Below the pieces are notes generated by a model. It saw nothing but the letters and a program-made list of their open reading frames with translations, searched no databases and was not told the DNA's origin. Of a stretch of DNA of 64,000 bases, positions 54,554 to 63,728 are shown piece after piece. Position numbers and translations under genes: made by a program. Numbering within the stretch: position 1 is the first letter of the stretch; the number at the start of each line of letters is the position of its first letter. Source of the DNA: AP-15 sp963814865 (GTDB lineage: Bacteria; Pseudomonadota; Alphaproteobacteria; ATCC43930; CGMCC-115725); assembly GCA_963814865.1 (NCBI GenBank), contig CAWFEN010000014.1:1302001-1366000 (forward strand), given 5' to 3'.

Positions 54554-56497
54554 ATGTGCGGCATAGCCGGGATATTCGATCATCGGGGGCGCGGCGAAAT
54601 CGATCGTCGCCTGCTCCGCCGCATGACCGACATCCTCGAGCATCGCGGACCCGACGGCGACGGCTTTCATCATGCGCCGGGGGTCGGGCTCGGCCACCGC
54701 CGGCTCGCCATTGTCGATTTGGCCGGCGGCGACCAGCCGCTGTTCAACGAGGACGGGACGATCTGCGTCGTCTTCAATGGCGAGATTTATAATTTTCAGC
54801 CGCTGATGGCCGAGCTTGCCGCGCTCGGTCATGTCTTCCGCACACGTTGCGACACCGAGGTGATCGTCCATGCCTGGGAGGAATGGGGCGAGGCGTGTCT
54901 TGACCGGTTCAACGGGATGTTCGCGTTTGCGCTGTGGGACGAGCGGCGCGAGGCGCTGTTCCTCGCGCGCGACCGGCTTGGCGAAAAGCCGCTCTATTAC
55001 AGCTTTTGCGCCGATGGACGATTGCTCTTCGCGTCGGAGCTGAAGTCGATTCTGTGCAGCCCGGCGGTCGATCGCCGGCTCGATCCGCAGGCGGTCGAGG
55101 AGTTCTTCGCCTATGGCTACATTCCCGATCCGCACACCATCTACCGCGGGGTGCGCAAGCTGGCGCCGGCACACTGTTTGCTGGTCGAGCGCGGCCAGGA
55201 GCTCCGCGAGCCCCGGGCCTATTGGGAATTGCATTTTGTCGATGGCGGCCGGGCCACGCCGGAAGAGGTCGAGGAAGAGCTGATCGCGCGCCTGCGCGAA
55301 TCGGTGCGGATGCGGATGATCGCCGACGTTCCGCTCGGCGCCTTCCTGTCGGGAGGGGTCGATTCGAGCGCCGTCGTCGCGATGATGGCCGGACTGAAGG
55401 CGGAGCCGGTCAGCACCTTCTCGATCTCGTTCGGCGCACGCAAATGGGATGAATCGGCCTATGCCGTCGAGGTCGCCGGACGCTACGGCACCGACCATCA
55501 CGTCAGAGCCGTCGATTCGGACTCCTTCGATTTGCTGGATCGCCTGGCAACGATCTATGACGAGCCGTTTGGCGACAGTTCGGCGGTTCCGACCTTCCGG
55601 GTCTGCGCCATGGCGCGTGAGAACGTAACCGTCGCGCTGTCGGGCGATGGCGGCGACGAGGTGTTTGCCGGCTATCGGCGCTATCGTTGGCATTCTGCCG
55701 CGGAGCGCGTGCGGAGAGGGGTGCCGGCAGCTCTGCGGCGCCCGGTATTCGGGCTTCTCGGGACGCTCTACCCAAAGCTCGATTGGGCGCCGCGGCCGCT
55801 GCGCGCCAAGGCGACCTTGCAGGAGCTGGCGCACGATACGCCCGGTGCCTATTTTTCATCGGTCTCGATTTGTCATGACAGCCTGCGGCGTCGGCTCTTC
55901 AGCCCTCGCTTCTCCCGCGAGCTGCAAGGTTACAATGCCGCCGCTGTGCTGCGCGGCCACATGGTCCGATCGGGCAGCGAGGATCCGCTGTCGCAGGTGC
56001 AATACGCCGACTTCAAGACCTTTCTGCCGGGCGACATTCTGACCAAGGTCGATCGGGCGAGCATGGCCAATTCGCTCGAAGTGCGCGTGCCTCTGCTCGA
56101 CCATACGCTGGTTGAGTGGGCTGCGCGTCTGCCCTCGCATCTGAAGCTGCGGGGAGGCGACGGCAAGCATGTCTTCAAGGCCGCGCTCGAACCCTACGTC
56201 CCCTCGGAGATCCTGCACCGTCCCAAGCAGGGCTTTGCCGTGCCGGTCGACAAATGGTTTCGCGGTGCGCTGACGGCGCGTCTGCGCGAGACGCTGAACG
56301 GGCCGATGTTGTGCGGATCGGGCCTGTTCGACATGGCGACGATTGCGCAGCTGCTCGACCAGCACCAGTCCGGCCGGCGCGACCACGGTGCCCCGCTGTG
56401 GCTGCTTTCGATGTTCGAGGCGTTTCTGCGCCAGGTCGATAGCGGGACGGTGCCCGCCGGGCGCGAGCGCAATTCGGCGCTTGGGGAGATCGTCTGA
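54554..56497 (+). CDS. Asparagine synthase (glutamine-hydrolysing), XrtA amidotransferase type
   Basis: The 647-residue enzyme has the complete class II glutaminase start MCGIAGIFDHRGRGE with the nucleophilic Cys, RGPDGDGFHH and VFNGEIYNFQPL, and the synthetase PP-loop LGAFLSGGVDSSAVVAMMAG with LSGDGGDEVFAGYRRY and PLLDHTLVEWAARLP. XrtA loci commonly carry such an amidotransferase, thought to amidate a uronic acid of the polymer; that role is inferred here. It starts 18 bases after the related gene. Confidence 0.93.
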   Translation: MCGIAGIFDHRGRGEIDRRLLRRMTDILEHRGPDGDGFHHAPGVGLGHRRLAIVDLAGGDQPLFNEDGTICVVFNGEIYNFQPLMAELAALGHVFRTRCDTEVIVHAWEEWGEACLDRFNGMFAFALWDERREALFLARDRLGEKPLYYSFCADGRLLFASELKSILCSPAVDRRLDPQAVEEFFAYGYIPDPHTIYRGVRKLAPAHCLLVERGQELREPRAYWELHFVDGGRATPEEVEEELIARLRESVRMRMIADVPLGAFLSGGVDSSAVVAMMAGLKAEPVSTFSISFGARKWDESAYAVEVAGRYGTDHHVRAVDSDSFDLLDRLATIYDEPFGDSSAVPTFRVCAMARENVTVALSGDGGDEVFAGYRRYRWHSAAERVRRGVPAALRRPVFGLLGTLYPKLDWAPRPLRAKATLQELAHDTPGAYFSSVSICHDSLRRRLFSPRFSRELQGYNAAAVLRGHMVRSGSEDPLSQVQYADFKTFLPGDILTKVDRASMANSLEVRVPLLDHTLVEWAARLPSHLKLRGGDGKHVFKAALEPYVPSEILHRPKQGFAVPVDKWFRGALTARLRETLNGPMLCGSGLFDMATIAQLLDQHQSGRRDHGAPLWLLSMFEAFLRQVDSGTVPAGRERNSALGEIV

Positions 56498-56578
56498 TGC
56501 CGCGGCGTCCTGGGCCGGGGCAGCGTACGGAAAGCGCCGCCTCGGATTGGGTCCGTGCCTTGGCGAGTTGCGGGATTC

Positions 56579-56671
56579 ATGTTGATCTTTGGCTTCGTTG
56601 CTGGTGTCGTCGGGATGCTATCGCAGGTCATGGGGCAGGCGGGTGACAGGTTCGGAGGGCGGCCGGCATGA
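56579..56671 (+). CDS. Possible 30-residue hydrophobic peptide
   Basis: An ATG-initiated frame encodes LIFGFVAGVVGMLSQVMGQA followed by a short polar tail. It has one potential membrane helix and overlaps the start of the SxtJ-like gene in another frame. It may be chance, or the true N-terminus of a membrane protein disrupted by an indel. No Shine-Dalgarno is obvious. Confidence 0.25.
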   Translation: MLIFGFVAGVVGMLSQVMGQAGDRFGGRPA

Positions 56672-56942
56672 AATTTCCGACGGCGGCGGTCCTCTCGACG
56701 GATTTCGCTCGCGGGCTCCGGCGGATCGCGCCTGGAGCCGGTCTTTGCAGCAGCTTTTCGAGGGCTTCGGCACGACGGTGATGGGCATCCTGTTTTTTGC
56801 GATATTGACGCCGGCCGCAATGGCGATGCGCCTGGCCGGCCGGGATGCATTGCGGCTCCGTTTCGATGCGCGAGCGCGCAGCTATTGGCTCATGCGGCAT
56901 CCGGCCGGCGCACGGCAGACCTCGATGACCCGGCAATTTTGA
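56643..56942 (+). CDS. SxtJ-like small membrane protein
   Basis: The protein of about 99 residues has a polar N-terminus, then WSRSLQQLFEGFGTTVMGIL leading into a membrane helix (GILFFAILTPAAMAMRLAG) and a C-terminal tail with RDALRLRFDARARSYWL and QTSMTRQF. This helix and tail pattern is that of the SxtJ-type membrane proteins, which are commonly encoded next to NodU-type carbamoyltransferases, as here. The start is uncertain; GTG 56643 was chosen as the nearest in-frame start with a purine-rich GGGGCAGGCGG upstream. Function is unknown. Confidence 0.55.
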   Translation: MTGSEGGRHEISDGGGPLDGFRSRAPADRAWSRSLQQLFEGFGTTVMGILFFAILTPAAMAMRLAGRDALRLRFDARARSYWLMRHPAGARQTSMTRQF

Positions 56943-57007
56943 GGCGCTGGTGGGCGAATTCGGCAAAGACCCTTTGACCTTGCGCCGTTGACGGTTCGGA
57001 CGGACCG

Positions 57008-58843
57008 ATGCGAATCCTCGGCATCTCCGCCTTTTATCACGACAGCGCCGCCGCGCTGATCGAGGACGGCCGCATCGTCGCCGCCGCCCAGGAGGAACGC
57101 TTCAGCCGCCGCAAATACGACAGCGGATATCCGGCCCAGGCCATCGCCTATTGCCTGGCGGAAGCGGGGATTGGTCTCGGCGATGTCGAGCACGTGGCCT
57201 TTTACGACAAGCCGCTGCTGAAATTTGCGCGGCTTCTCGAGACCTATCTCGCCTACGCCCCGCACGGGTTCCGCTCGTTTCGGCGGGCGCTGCCGGTTTG
57301 GCTGAAGGACAAGCTGTTTCAAAAGAAAAAGCTCGGCGACATGCTGCGGGCGGCGGCGCCCGATTATGACTGGCACCGGCGCCTGCTGTTTTCCGAGCAC
57401 CATCTGAGCCATGCCGCTTCGGCATTTTTCCCGTCGCCCTTCGAACATGCGGTCATTTTGACGATGGACGGGGTCGGCGAATGGGCGACCACCTCGGCCG
57501 GGCTCGGCGAGGCAAATCGGATCACCTTGCTGAAGGAGATCCATTTCCCCCATTCCCTGGGACTGCTCTATTCAGCCTTCACCGATTTTACCGGCTTTCG
57601 GGTCAATTCCGGCGAGTACAAGGTCATGGGGCTCGCCCCTTATGGAGAGCCGCGCTTTGCCAAGACCATTCTCGATAACCTGATCGATTTGAAGGAGGAC
57701 GGCAGCTTCCGCCTCGATCAATCCTACTTTGACTACTGTACCGGATTGAGCATGACCAATGACGCCTTCGCCAGGCTGTTCGGCGTGCCGGCGCGGCAAC
57801 CGGAAGACCGGCTCGAGCAAATTCACATGGATCTGGCCGCGTCGATCCAGAGCGTCACCGAGGAAGCGATATTGCGGCTGACGCGCGCGCTGGCAACCGA
57901 GACCGGCGCCCGCAACCTTTGCCTCGCCGGCGGGGTCGCGCTGAACTGCGTCGCCAACGGCAAAGTGCTGCGCGATGGCCGTTTCGACAATGTCTGGGTG
58001 CAGCCTGCGGCAGGCGATGCGGGCGGCTCGCTCGGGGCGGCACTGGCCGCCTATCACCTGGAATGCGACCGCCCCCGCCACCACTCGAACGAGATCGACG
58101 GCATGTCTGGCGGCTTTCTCGGCCCGTCCTTCGAGGATGACGCGATCCGGCAGCGGCTGACCGCCGCCGGCGCCAATTTCGAGGAGCTCGGCGACGACGA
58201 CCTGCTCGATCGGACGGCGGGCGCGCTCGCCGACGAGAGGGCGGTCGGCTGGTTTCAAGGGCGGATGGAATTCGGTCCGAGGGCGCTCGGGGCGCGGTCG
58301 ATCCTGGCCGATGCGCGCAGCCCGACGATGCAGCGCACGCTCAACCTCAAGGTCAAATACCGGGAGAGCTTTCGTCCCTTTGCCCCATCGGTATTGCGCG
58401 AGGACGTTGCCGACTGGTTCGAGCTCGATGTCGACAGCCCCTATATGCTGCTCGTCGCCGACGTGGCCGCGGCGCATCGGCGCGCAATCGGCGATGCCGA
58501 GCGCGGCCTGTCCGGGATCGACAGGCTGAAGGTGCCGCGATCGGCGATTCCGGCGGTCACGCATGTCGATGATTCCGCTCGGATTCAGACCGTCCACCGC
58601 GAAACCAACCCGCGCTATTACGCGCTGCTTGCCCGCTTCAAGGCGCTGACCGGCTGTCCGGTGCTGGTCAACACCAGCTTCAACGTGCGCGGAGAACCGA
58701 TCTGCTGCACCCCCGAAGACGCGTTCCGCTGCTTTATGGGCAGCGAGATCGATGTTCTCGTCGTCGGCAATTGCTTTTTGCGCAAGGAACAGCAGGATCC
58801 CGCCTTGCGCCTCGACTACAGGGACCGGTTCGATCCCGACTGA
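57008..58843 (+). CDS. NodU/CmcH-family carbamoyltransferase
   Basis: The 611-residue enzyme transfers a carbamoyl group from carbamoyl phosphate, via an adenylate, to a sugar or other hydroxyl. The N-terminal Kae1-like domain shows RILGISAFYHDSAAALIEDG, EHHLSHAASAFFPSPFEHA and ILTMDGVGEWATTS. The C-terminal YrdC-like carbamoyl domain shows GWFQGRMEFGPRALGARSIL and LVNTSFNVRGEPI. In this locus the likely acceptor is the exopolysaccharide repeat unit or a precursor; that is inference from position. Confidence 0.95.
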   Translation: MRILGISAFYHDSAAALIEDGRIVAAAQEERFSRRKYDSGYPAQAIAYCLAEAGIGLGDVEHVAFYDKPLLKFARLLETYLAYAPHGFRSFRRALPVWLKDKLFQKKKLGDMLRAAAPDYDWHRRLLFSEHHLSHAASAFFPSPFEHAVILTMDGVGEWATTSAGLGEANRITLLKEIHFPHSLGLLYSAFTDFTGFRVNSGEYKVMGLAPYGEPRFAKTILDNLIDLKEDGSFRLDQSYFDYCTGLSMTNDAFARLFGVPARQPEDRLEQIHMDLAASIQSVTEEAILRLTRALATETGARNLCLAGGVALNCVANGKVLRDGRFDNVWVQPAAGDAGGSLGAALAAYHLECDRPRHHSNEIDGMSGGFLGPSFEDDAIRQRLTAAGANFEELGDDDLLDRTAGALADERAVGWFQGRMEFGPRALGARSILADARSPTMQRTLNLKVKYRESFRPFAPSVLREDVADWFELDVDSPYMLLVADVAAAHRRAIGDAERGLSGIDRLKVPRSAIPAVTHVDDSARIQTVHRETNPRYYALLARFKALTGCPVLVNTSFNVRGEPICCTPEDAFRCFMGSEIDVLVVGNCFLRKEQQDPALRLDYRDRFDPD

Positions 58844-58852
58844 TACCCAGCG

Positions 58853-60286
58853 ATGAGCGAGCCGGACGCCTCTTCCGCCGCGCCGCTGCCGCCGGTGCTG
58901 GCGCAAACCGCTGCCGACGACCGCGCGAGCGGGCGGCTGAACGCTCCGGCTGCGTCCGTCGCGCCCCGGCGCGGCGGGCTGAAGGTGTTGCTGGTTTCCC
59001 ACGCGTTTCCACCGATCAACGTCATCGGCGCGGTCCGGGTCGGGAAATTCGCGAAATACCTGCATGAGGCGGGACACGATGTACGGGTCATCGCGGCGCG
59101 CGCGCCGGGCGACAATTCGCTTGCCCTGGAGATCCCGCCCGCCCGCGTCCACTATGCAGCCGACCGCCCGATCGACGCGGTGTTGGACAAATTTGCCAAG
59201 CGGGTGCGCCAATTGGGCGGCGCCGCCGGCAGCGGCGCGGCGGCGCCGCTGGCGGCATCGTCCTTACCGGTACGGGGCCGCCTGGCCACCGCTTTGATCC
59301 GGCATTACTATGCGCTGGTACGCATGCCCGATGGCCGCGCCGGATGGATCTCGGCGGCGACGGCAGCCGGCCGCGATGTGGTGCGCGATTGGCACCCCGA
59401 CATCGTGTTTGCGAGCGCACCGCCGAATTCTGCATTGGTCGCGGCTGCACGCATCGCCCGCGCCTGCGGAGCGCCCTGGATCGCCGAACTGCGCGACCTC
59501 TGGATCGGCAACCCCTATTACGACGAACCGCCATGGCGCTTATGGGTCGACCATCTGTTCGAATGGCGAGTCTTGGGAAGCGCTGCCGGGCTGGTGACGG
59601 TCAGTCGCGGCTGGGCGGCCGCCCTGCGCCACCGTCACCGGCAGCCGGTAGCCTGCATTCTCAACGGTTATGTCGAGGAAGATTTGCCGGACGAACGGTC
59701 CGGTCCGGCGCCGGGCGATGTCGTATCGATCCTTTACACGGGTAATATTTATCCCGGATACCGCGATCCGAGCGCGCTGTTTCAGGCGATCGGGCTGCTC
59801 GGCGAGGAACGCGGGCGAGTAGCCGTCCATTTTTATGGACCAGCCGAGGCGGAGATCCTGCCGCTGGCGTCGGCGCACGGGGCTCAGGATCGGGTCTTCC
59901 TCCATGACCGGGTCTCGTACACGGCCTCGCTCGCGCTGCAGGCCTCGGCGGACGTGCTGTTGCTGCTGCAGTGGAACCATCCGAAGGACGAGGGAAACAT
60001 CCCGGCGAAGTTTTTTGAATATCTCGGAGCCGGACGTCCGATCCTGATGCTCGGCTACGAGCACGGCGATCTCGCCCGGATGATCCGAGAGCGGGCGGCG
60101 GGGCTCGTATGCAACGATCCTTCGGCGATTGCGCGACAGCTTCGGACATGGGTTGCGCAGCGAACGGCCGGGGTCCCGCCGATCGACCCGAAAGCGCGCG
60201 AGGGGATGACCCGGGCCGATCAGTTTCGTAAGCTCGAACGATTTCTGATCGAGGCGCTGCCGGCCGGACCCGCGCGCGCTCGCTAA
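58853..60286 (+). CDS. Glycosyltransferase (GT-B, family 4-like)
   Basis: The 477-residue protein has a 40-residue Ala/Pro-rich extension, then a GT-B fold beginning LKVLLVSHAFPPINVIGAVR. The C-terminal half includes VSILYTGNIYPGYRDPSALF, VAVHFYGPAEAEILPLAS and the donor-site DEGNIPAKFFEYLGAGRPIL. It starts 9 bases after the carbamoyltransferase stop, indicating one transcript, and is the last plus-strand gene of the polysaccharide locus. Confidence 0.9.
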   Translation: MSEPDASSAAPLPPVLAQTAADDRASGRLNAPAASVAPRRGGLKVLLVSHAFPPINVIGAVRVGKFAKYLHEAGHDVRVIAARAPGDNSLALEIPPARVHYAADRPIDAVLDKFAKRVRQLGGAAGSGAAAPLAASSLPVRGRLATALIRHYYALVRMPDGRAGWISAATAAGRDVVRDWHPDIVFASAPPNSALVAAARIARACGAPWIAELRDLWIGNPYYDEPPWRLWVDHLFEWRVLGSAAGLVTVSRGWAAALRHRHRQPVACILNGYVEEDLPDERSGPAPGDVVSILYTGNIYPGYRDPSALFQAIGLLGEERGRVAVHFYGPAEAEILPLASAHGAQDRVFLHDRVSYTASLALQASADVLLLLQWNHPKDEGNIPAKFFEYLGAGRPILMLGYEHGDLARMIRERAAGLVCNDPSAIARQLRTWVAQRTAGVPPIDPKAREGMTRADQFRKLERFLIEALPAGPARAR

Positions 60287-60338
60287 AAAACTTGCAGCTC
60301 CTGCCGCCGCCCGCCGGTCGATTCCCGCGCCCGGCGCC

Positions 60339-61010
60339 TCAGCGCCGTCGTCCGACAAAGACAAACCAGCCGCCGTACCAGGCAAAGGCGTTGATGCCGA
60401 AAATTCCGAGGAGGCGCGTCGGCTGGTTGCGCGCCCACCGGATCCGCCTGAAATATTCCGCCCCCGAGAGATCGGCACGCGCTGATTTGGCGACCCGGGC
60501 GATCCACCGGATGTCGAGCAAGGCGCCGTAGCGGCGCCGGATGTCCTCTTCCGAGCGGAAAAAGCGGACATGGCTCTCGTAATCGAAGTTCGGGACCGAA
60601 CAGACGGCGACGCTGCCGGTCTTCCAGCACTCGACAACCGAAAGGTCGGCATCGATATGCTCCAATACCTCGCAGCAGACGATGCCGTCATAAGGCCGGT
60701 CGTAGGCATTTGCGTCGACGGCATCGCCGACAAAAAAATGCCCTTCGGGGTTGCGCGCACGGGCCTTTGCCACCGCCACCGGGCTGATGTCGAAGCCCCC
60801 GTAGCGCACCCCGCCGGCGATCAGTATTTCGGCCAGTATCCCGCTGCCGCAACCGACTTCGAGGATCGCGCCCAGCCCCTCCTGCCGCACCCGCTCTTCG
60901 ACTTTGCGAAACAGCGGATAGTAGGGACTGGTGAATGGCCGGTCATAAGTTCGGTCGCCCGTCAAATACAGCTTGTCATAATACTCGCTGCCGCGCTGTC
61001 TTCCCGCCAT
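60339..61010 (-). CDS. Class I SAM-dependent methyltransferase
   Basis: The 223-residue enzyme has motif I LGAILEVGCGSGILAEILIA, the acidic residue after strand two in YGGFDISPVAVAKAR, and motif IV YDGIVCCEVLEHIDADLSVV, followed by VAVCSVPNFDYESHVRFFRS. This is the UbiG/methyltransf_11 pattern common in lipid and glycan loci. An in-frame ATG 42 bases upstream (61052) is possible; ATG 61010 begins the charged segment AGRQRGSEYYDKLY. It is convergent with the glycosyltransferase and may methylate a locus product. Confidence 0.9.
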   Translation of the reverse strand: MAGRQRGSEYYDKLYLTGDRTYDRPFTSPYYPLFRKVEERVRQEGLGAILEVGCGSGILAEILIAGGVRYGGFDISPVAVAKARARNPEGHFFVGDAVDANAYDRPYDGIVCCEVLEHIDADLSVVECWKTGSVAVCSVPNFDYESHVRFFRSEEDIRRRYGALLDIRWIARVAKSARADLSGAEYFRRIRWARNQPTRLLGIFGINAFAWYGGWFVFVGRRR

Positions 61011-61223
61011 CCGCGCCCTCGTCAACGATACGGAATCCAGCCATGCCGCCATCCCGCCTCGATCCCCAATACGGGAAAACAGTGTACAGCCGGTCGCCCG
61101 GCATGTCCAAGCCGGAGCCTGCCCCCGGCGTAGAACTCGGTCTCGACAGCGTGCTCGCCGCCATTCCGCCGGCGCCGGCCATATCCGTCAGCGGCGGCGG
61201 CAGACGCTCGCCGCAGTTCGCCA

Positions 61224-62390
61224 TCAGGAGATTCGGTAGCGCTCGACGGCGGCGGGGTCGAGGTCGATGCCGAGACCGGGCCGCTCCGGCAGCCTGATCG
61301 TGCCGTCGCTGTCGATGCCGACCGGCTCCTTCAGCAAGTCGTCGCGCAGGCCGTTGGGGTTCCGGTCGAATTCGAGCACCAGCCCGTTCGGGATCGCCGC
61401 GGCAAAGTGCAATGAGGCGACAAGGGTGACGGCGCTGGCAAAGGCGTGCGGCGCCACCATCAGGTGATGGGCCTGGGCCAGCGCGGCGATGCGCCGGCAT
61501 TCGGAGAAGCCGCCGGACCAGGCGATATCGGGCTGGACGATGTCGACCGCACCGCGGCTGATCAGCTCGCGGAAGCCGTAGAGCCCGATCTCGGTCTCGT
61601 AGCCGGCGATCGGGGTGGCGAGAGCAGCGGCGACGCGGGCGCTGCCGTCGATATCGTCGGTCGCGACCGGCTCCTCGATCCAATAGAGCTTATGGGGTTC
61701 GAGCGCCCGGCCCATCTCGATCGCCATCGCCGGGCTCCAGGCGCAGTTGACGTCGACCATCAGCTTTGCCTTCGGCCCCAATGCCTTGCGCACCGCCGCG
61801 ACGCGCGCGATGTCCTCCTCGGGCTCGACTTCGCAGAGCTGGGCGTTGCCGGCCAGGTGGCGCAGATGGGTTTGCGTCGACGGGTTGCGGCCGATCTTCA
61901 TCTTCATGCCCTTGAAGCCCTGGGCGCGGTAGCCCTCGGCCTCGCCGGCGAGATCGTCGATCGACTTGCCCGGCTGGTAGAAGCCGCCGCTGGCATAGGC
62001 CTCGACCCGGTCGCGGCAGGCGCCGAGCAAGCGATAGACCGGCATCTTCGCGACCTTGCCGGCGATGTCCCACAGCGCGATGTCGATGCCGCTGATCGCG
62101 TTGATGACGACGCCGCGGCGGCCGAACTGGCGGGTGCGCGCGAACATCTTCTGCCACAGGCCCTCGATCAGCAGCGGGTCCTCGCCGAGCAGCAGCGGCC
62201 GCAGCTGGTGTTCAATAACATGCCGGGTGCTGCCGCCGCCGACCCCGGCCTCGCCGATCCCGGTGATTCCTCTGTCGGTCTCGACCTCCACCAGGAGCCC
62301 GCCGCGGGCCGCCTGCATGCCGCCGGCGCTGCCATAAGGCGGATCGCAGCGGTAGGAGAGAGGTATCGTGCGGATATCGGTAATCTTCAT
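61224..62390 (-). CDS. Mandelate racemase/muconate lactonizing-type enolase-superfamily enzyme
   Basis: The 388-residue TIM-barrel enzyme abstracts a proton next to a carboxylate with Mg assistance. Metal and catalytic residues are visible: the Lys motif FKGMKMKIGRNP, first ligand in KLMVDVNCAWSPAMA, second ligand in LYWIEEPV, third in DIVQPDIAWSGGFSE, and a His in VAPHAFASA. The C-terminus ends in a diagnostic LEFDRNPNGLRDDLL. SD GAGACC-like purines precede the ATG; it begins 4 bases after the RidA gene, so the two form an operon. The acid-sugar or aromatic substrate is unknown. Confidence 0.93.
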   Translation of the reverse strand: MKITDIRTIPLSYRCDPPYGSAGGMQAARGGLLVEVETDRGITGIGEAGVGGGSTRHVIEHQLRPLLLGEDPLLIEGLWQKMFARTRQFGRRGVVINAISGIDIALWDIAGKVAKMPVYRLLGACRDRVEAYASGGFYQPGKSIDDLAGEAEGYRAQGFKGMKMKIGRNPSTQTHLRHLAGNAQLCEVEPEEDIARVAAVRKALGPKAKLMVDVNCAWSPAMAIEMGRALEPHKLYWIEEPVATDDIDGSARVAAALATPIAGYETEIGLYGFRELISRGAVDIVQPDIAWSGGFSECRRIAALAQAHHLMVAPHAFASAVTLVASLHFAAAIPNGLVLEFDRNPNGLRDDLLKEPVGIDSDGTIRLPERPGLGIDLDPAAVERYRIS

Positions 62391-62394
62391 GGTC

Positions 62395-62787
62395 TCAGCC
62401 TTCGCCCAGCACCGCCCACAGGTCGCACTGGATCTGCATCGGCGCCGTGAGATCGGTGCCGGTCGAGGTGTGTCGCGCCGGCCGCGAGGCGGCGTCGGGA
62501 AACATCTCGACCCAATGCTTGTTGAGGACAGGGCGGAGCGCGCGATCGGCGATCCACACATTCATCTTGACGATGTCGTCGGGCGTGCCGCCGGCGGCTT
62601 CGATGACCCGGCGCACATTCGCGAACATCAGCCGGCATTGCGCGTCGAGATCGTCGGGGACCTTGCCGGTCTGCGGATCGGCGCCCGAGATCGCTCCCGA
62701 AACGACAAAGGGGCCGCGCCGGCTCGCGCTCGGGATCGGATTGAGGTGGCTGGCCCCGGCCACGTTGATGCTGCGCCGCTTGTCCAT
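62395..62787 (-). CDS. RidA-family (YjgF) protein
   Basis: The 130-residue protein has the RidA/chorismate-mutase-like fold: GPFVVSGAISGADPQTGKVP, CRLMFANVRRVIEAAGGTPD and DIVKMNVWIADRALRPVLNK. The catalytic arginine region reads SRPARHTSTGT. The glutamate that true RidA deaminases use near the end (in IEIE-like context) is replaced by Gln in MQIQCDLWAV, so imine deamination is uncertain. It is the first gene of a two-gene unit with the enolase-superfamily enzyme. Confidence 0.9.
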   Translation of the reverse strand: MDKRRSINVAGASHLNPIPSASRRGPFVVSGAISGADPQTGKVPDDLDAQCRLMFANVRRVIEAAGGTPDDIVKMNVWIADRALRPVLNKHWVEMFPDAASRPARHTSTGTDLTAPMQIQCDLWAVLGEG

Positions 62788-62875
62788 GATCGCCTCCCGC
62801 AACCCGTTCGCCGCCCGCGTTCTGCGGACGACTGGCGTATAGTATGGCAGCATCGTTCCCGGAGTTGGAGCCCGC

Positions 62876-63304
62876 ATGCTGTCGGACGAGGAGCGCCGGT
62901 TTCTGGAGAGCCGGCGGATCGGCCATCTCGCCACCGCCGATGCCCATGCCGCGCCGCATGTCGTGCCGGTGTGCTATGCCGTGGCGGGCGACGCGCTCTA
63001 CATCACCATCGATCAGAAACCCAAGGGCGACCCCCGGGCGTTGAAACGCCTGCGCAATATCGCCGAAAACCCGGCGGCGGCTTTCGTCGCCGACCATTAC
63101 GACGAAGACTGGACCCGGCTCGGCTGGGTCATGCTGCGCGGGAAAGCCGAGATCCTGGAGAGCGGGGCCGAGCACGGGCGGGCGCAGGCGTTGCTGCGAT
63201 CGCGCTATCGTCAATACCAGGCAATGCAGCTCGAATTGCTGCCGGTCATCGCCGTCAGGATCGAGCGGGTGACGAGCTGGGGCGATCTTTCGACCAATTC
63301 CTGA
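62876..63304 (+). CDS. PPOX-class flavin/F420-dependent enzyme (TIGR03668-like)
   Basis: The 142-residue split-barrel protein resembles pyridoxamine-phosphate-oxidase-fold enzymes of the Rv0121 group: RRIGHLATADAHAAPHVVPV, YITIDQKPKGDPRALKRLRN, NPAAAFVADHYDEDWTRLGW and the final IRVERVTSWGD-type VRIERVTSWGDLS. Members bind FMN or F420 and are oxidoreductases of mostly unknown substrate. It is divergent from the RidA gene with an 88-base gap. Confidence 0.9.
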   Translation: MLSDEERRFLESRRIGHLATADAHAAPHVVPVCYAVAGDALYITIDQKPKGDPRALKRLRNIAENPAAAFVADHYDEDWTRLGWVMLRGKAEILESGAEHGRAQALLRSRYRQYQAMQLELLPVIAVRIERVTSWGDLSTNS

Positions 63305-63504
63305 ACCGATCGATGGCCGATAAGCGACGATCCGCCTTGTTCGACAATGCGGGCGAGCGTATGGTTGACGGGTCAACCCGTTTTGGGTCCGGCCTGCTCC
63401 CCGCTGCTCTCGCTTGAGTCTCGGACCCAGACCTGCCTCCCTCATCGACGTTTGACCCCCGGCTGCGGCCCGCCGCGCCGAGGTACCGCGTGCTGGAGGT
63501 GTCG

Positions 63505-63711
63505 ATGGCGACCGGTACGGTAAAGTGGTTCAACACGCAGAAGGGCTACGGTTTCATCCAGCCGGAGGATGGCTCGAAGGACGTCTTCGTCCACATCTCG
63601 TCGGTCGAGCGGTCCGGGATCGGCAATCTGCACGAGGGCCAGCGGTTGAGCTTCGACCTCGAACGCGGCCGCGAGGGTAAGACCTCCGCGGTCAATCTGA
63701 AGCAGGTCTAG
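63505..63711 (+). CDS. Cold-shock-domain protein (CspA family)
   Basis: The 68-residue single-domain nucleic-acid chaperone contains RNP1 KGYGFIQPEDG and RNP2 DVFVHISSVE, preceded by TGTVKWFNTQ, the canonical cold-shock order. The ATG at 63505 has GGAGGTGTCG upstream. About 200 bases separate it from the PPOX gene, long enough for a regulatory leader, but I could not define a thermosensor structure by eye. Confidence 0.96.
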   Translation: MATGTVKWFNTQKGYGFIQPEDGSKDVFVHISSVERSGIGNLHEGQRLSFDLERGREGKTSAVNLKQV

Positions 63712-63728
63712 GCGCGGGGCTGGCAGGC

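Noticed and set aside
56497..56642. Separate 49-codon gene starting with the ATGA overlap after the amidotransferase
   Set aside because: The product is Arg/Cys/Trp rich without a recognisable fold, and the stretch more likely holds the disrupted 5' end of the SxtJ-like gene.
63305..63504. Cold-shock RNA thermometer upstream of the csp gene
   Set aside because: The leader length is suitable but I could not identify a defined cold-box or alternating helix by reading.
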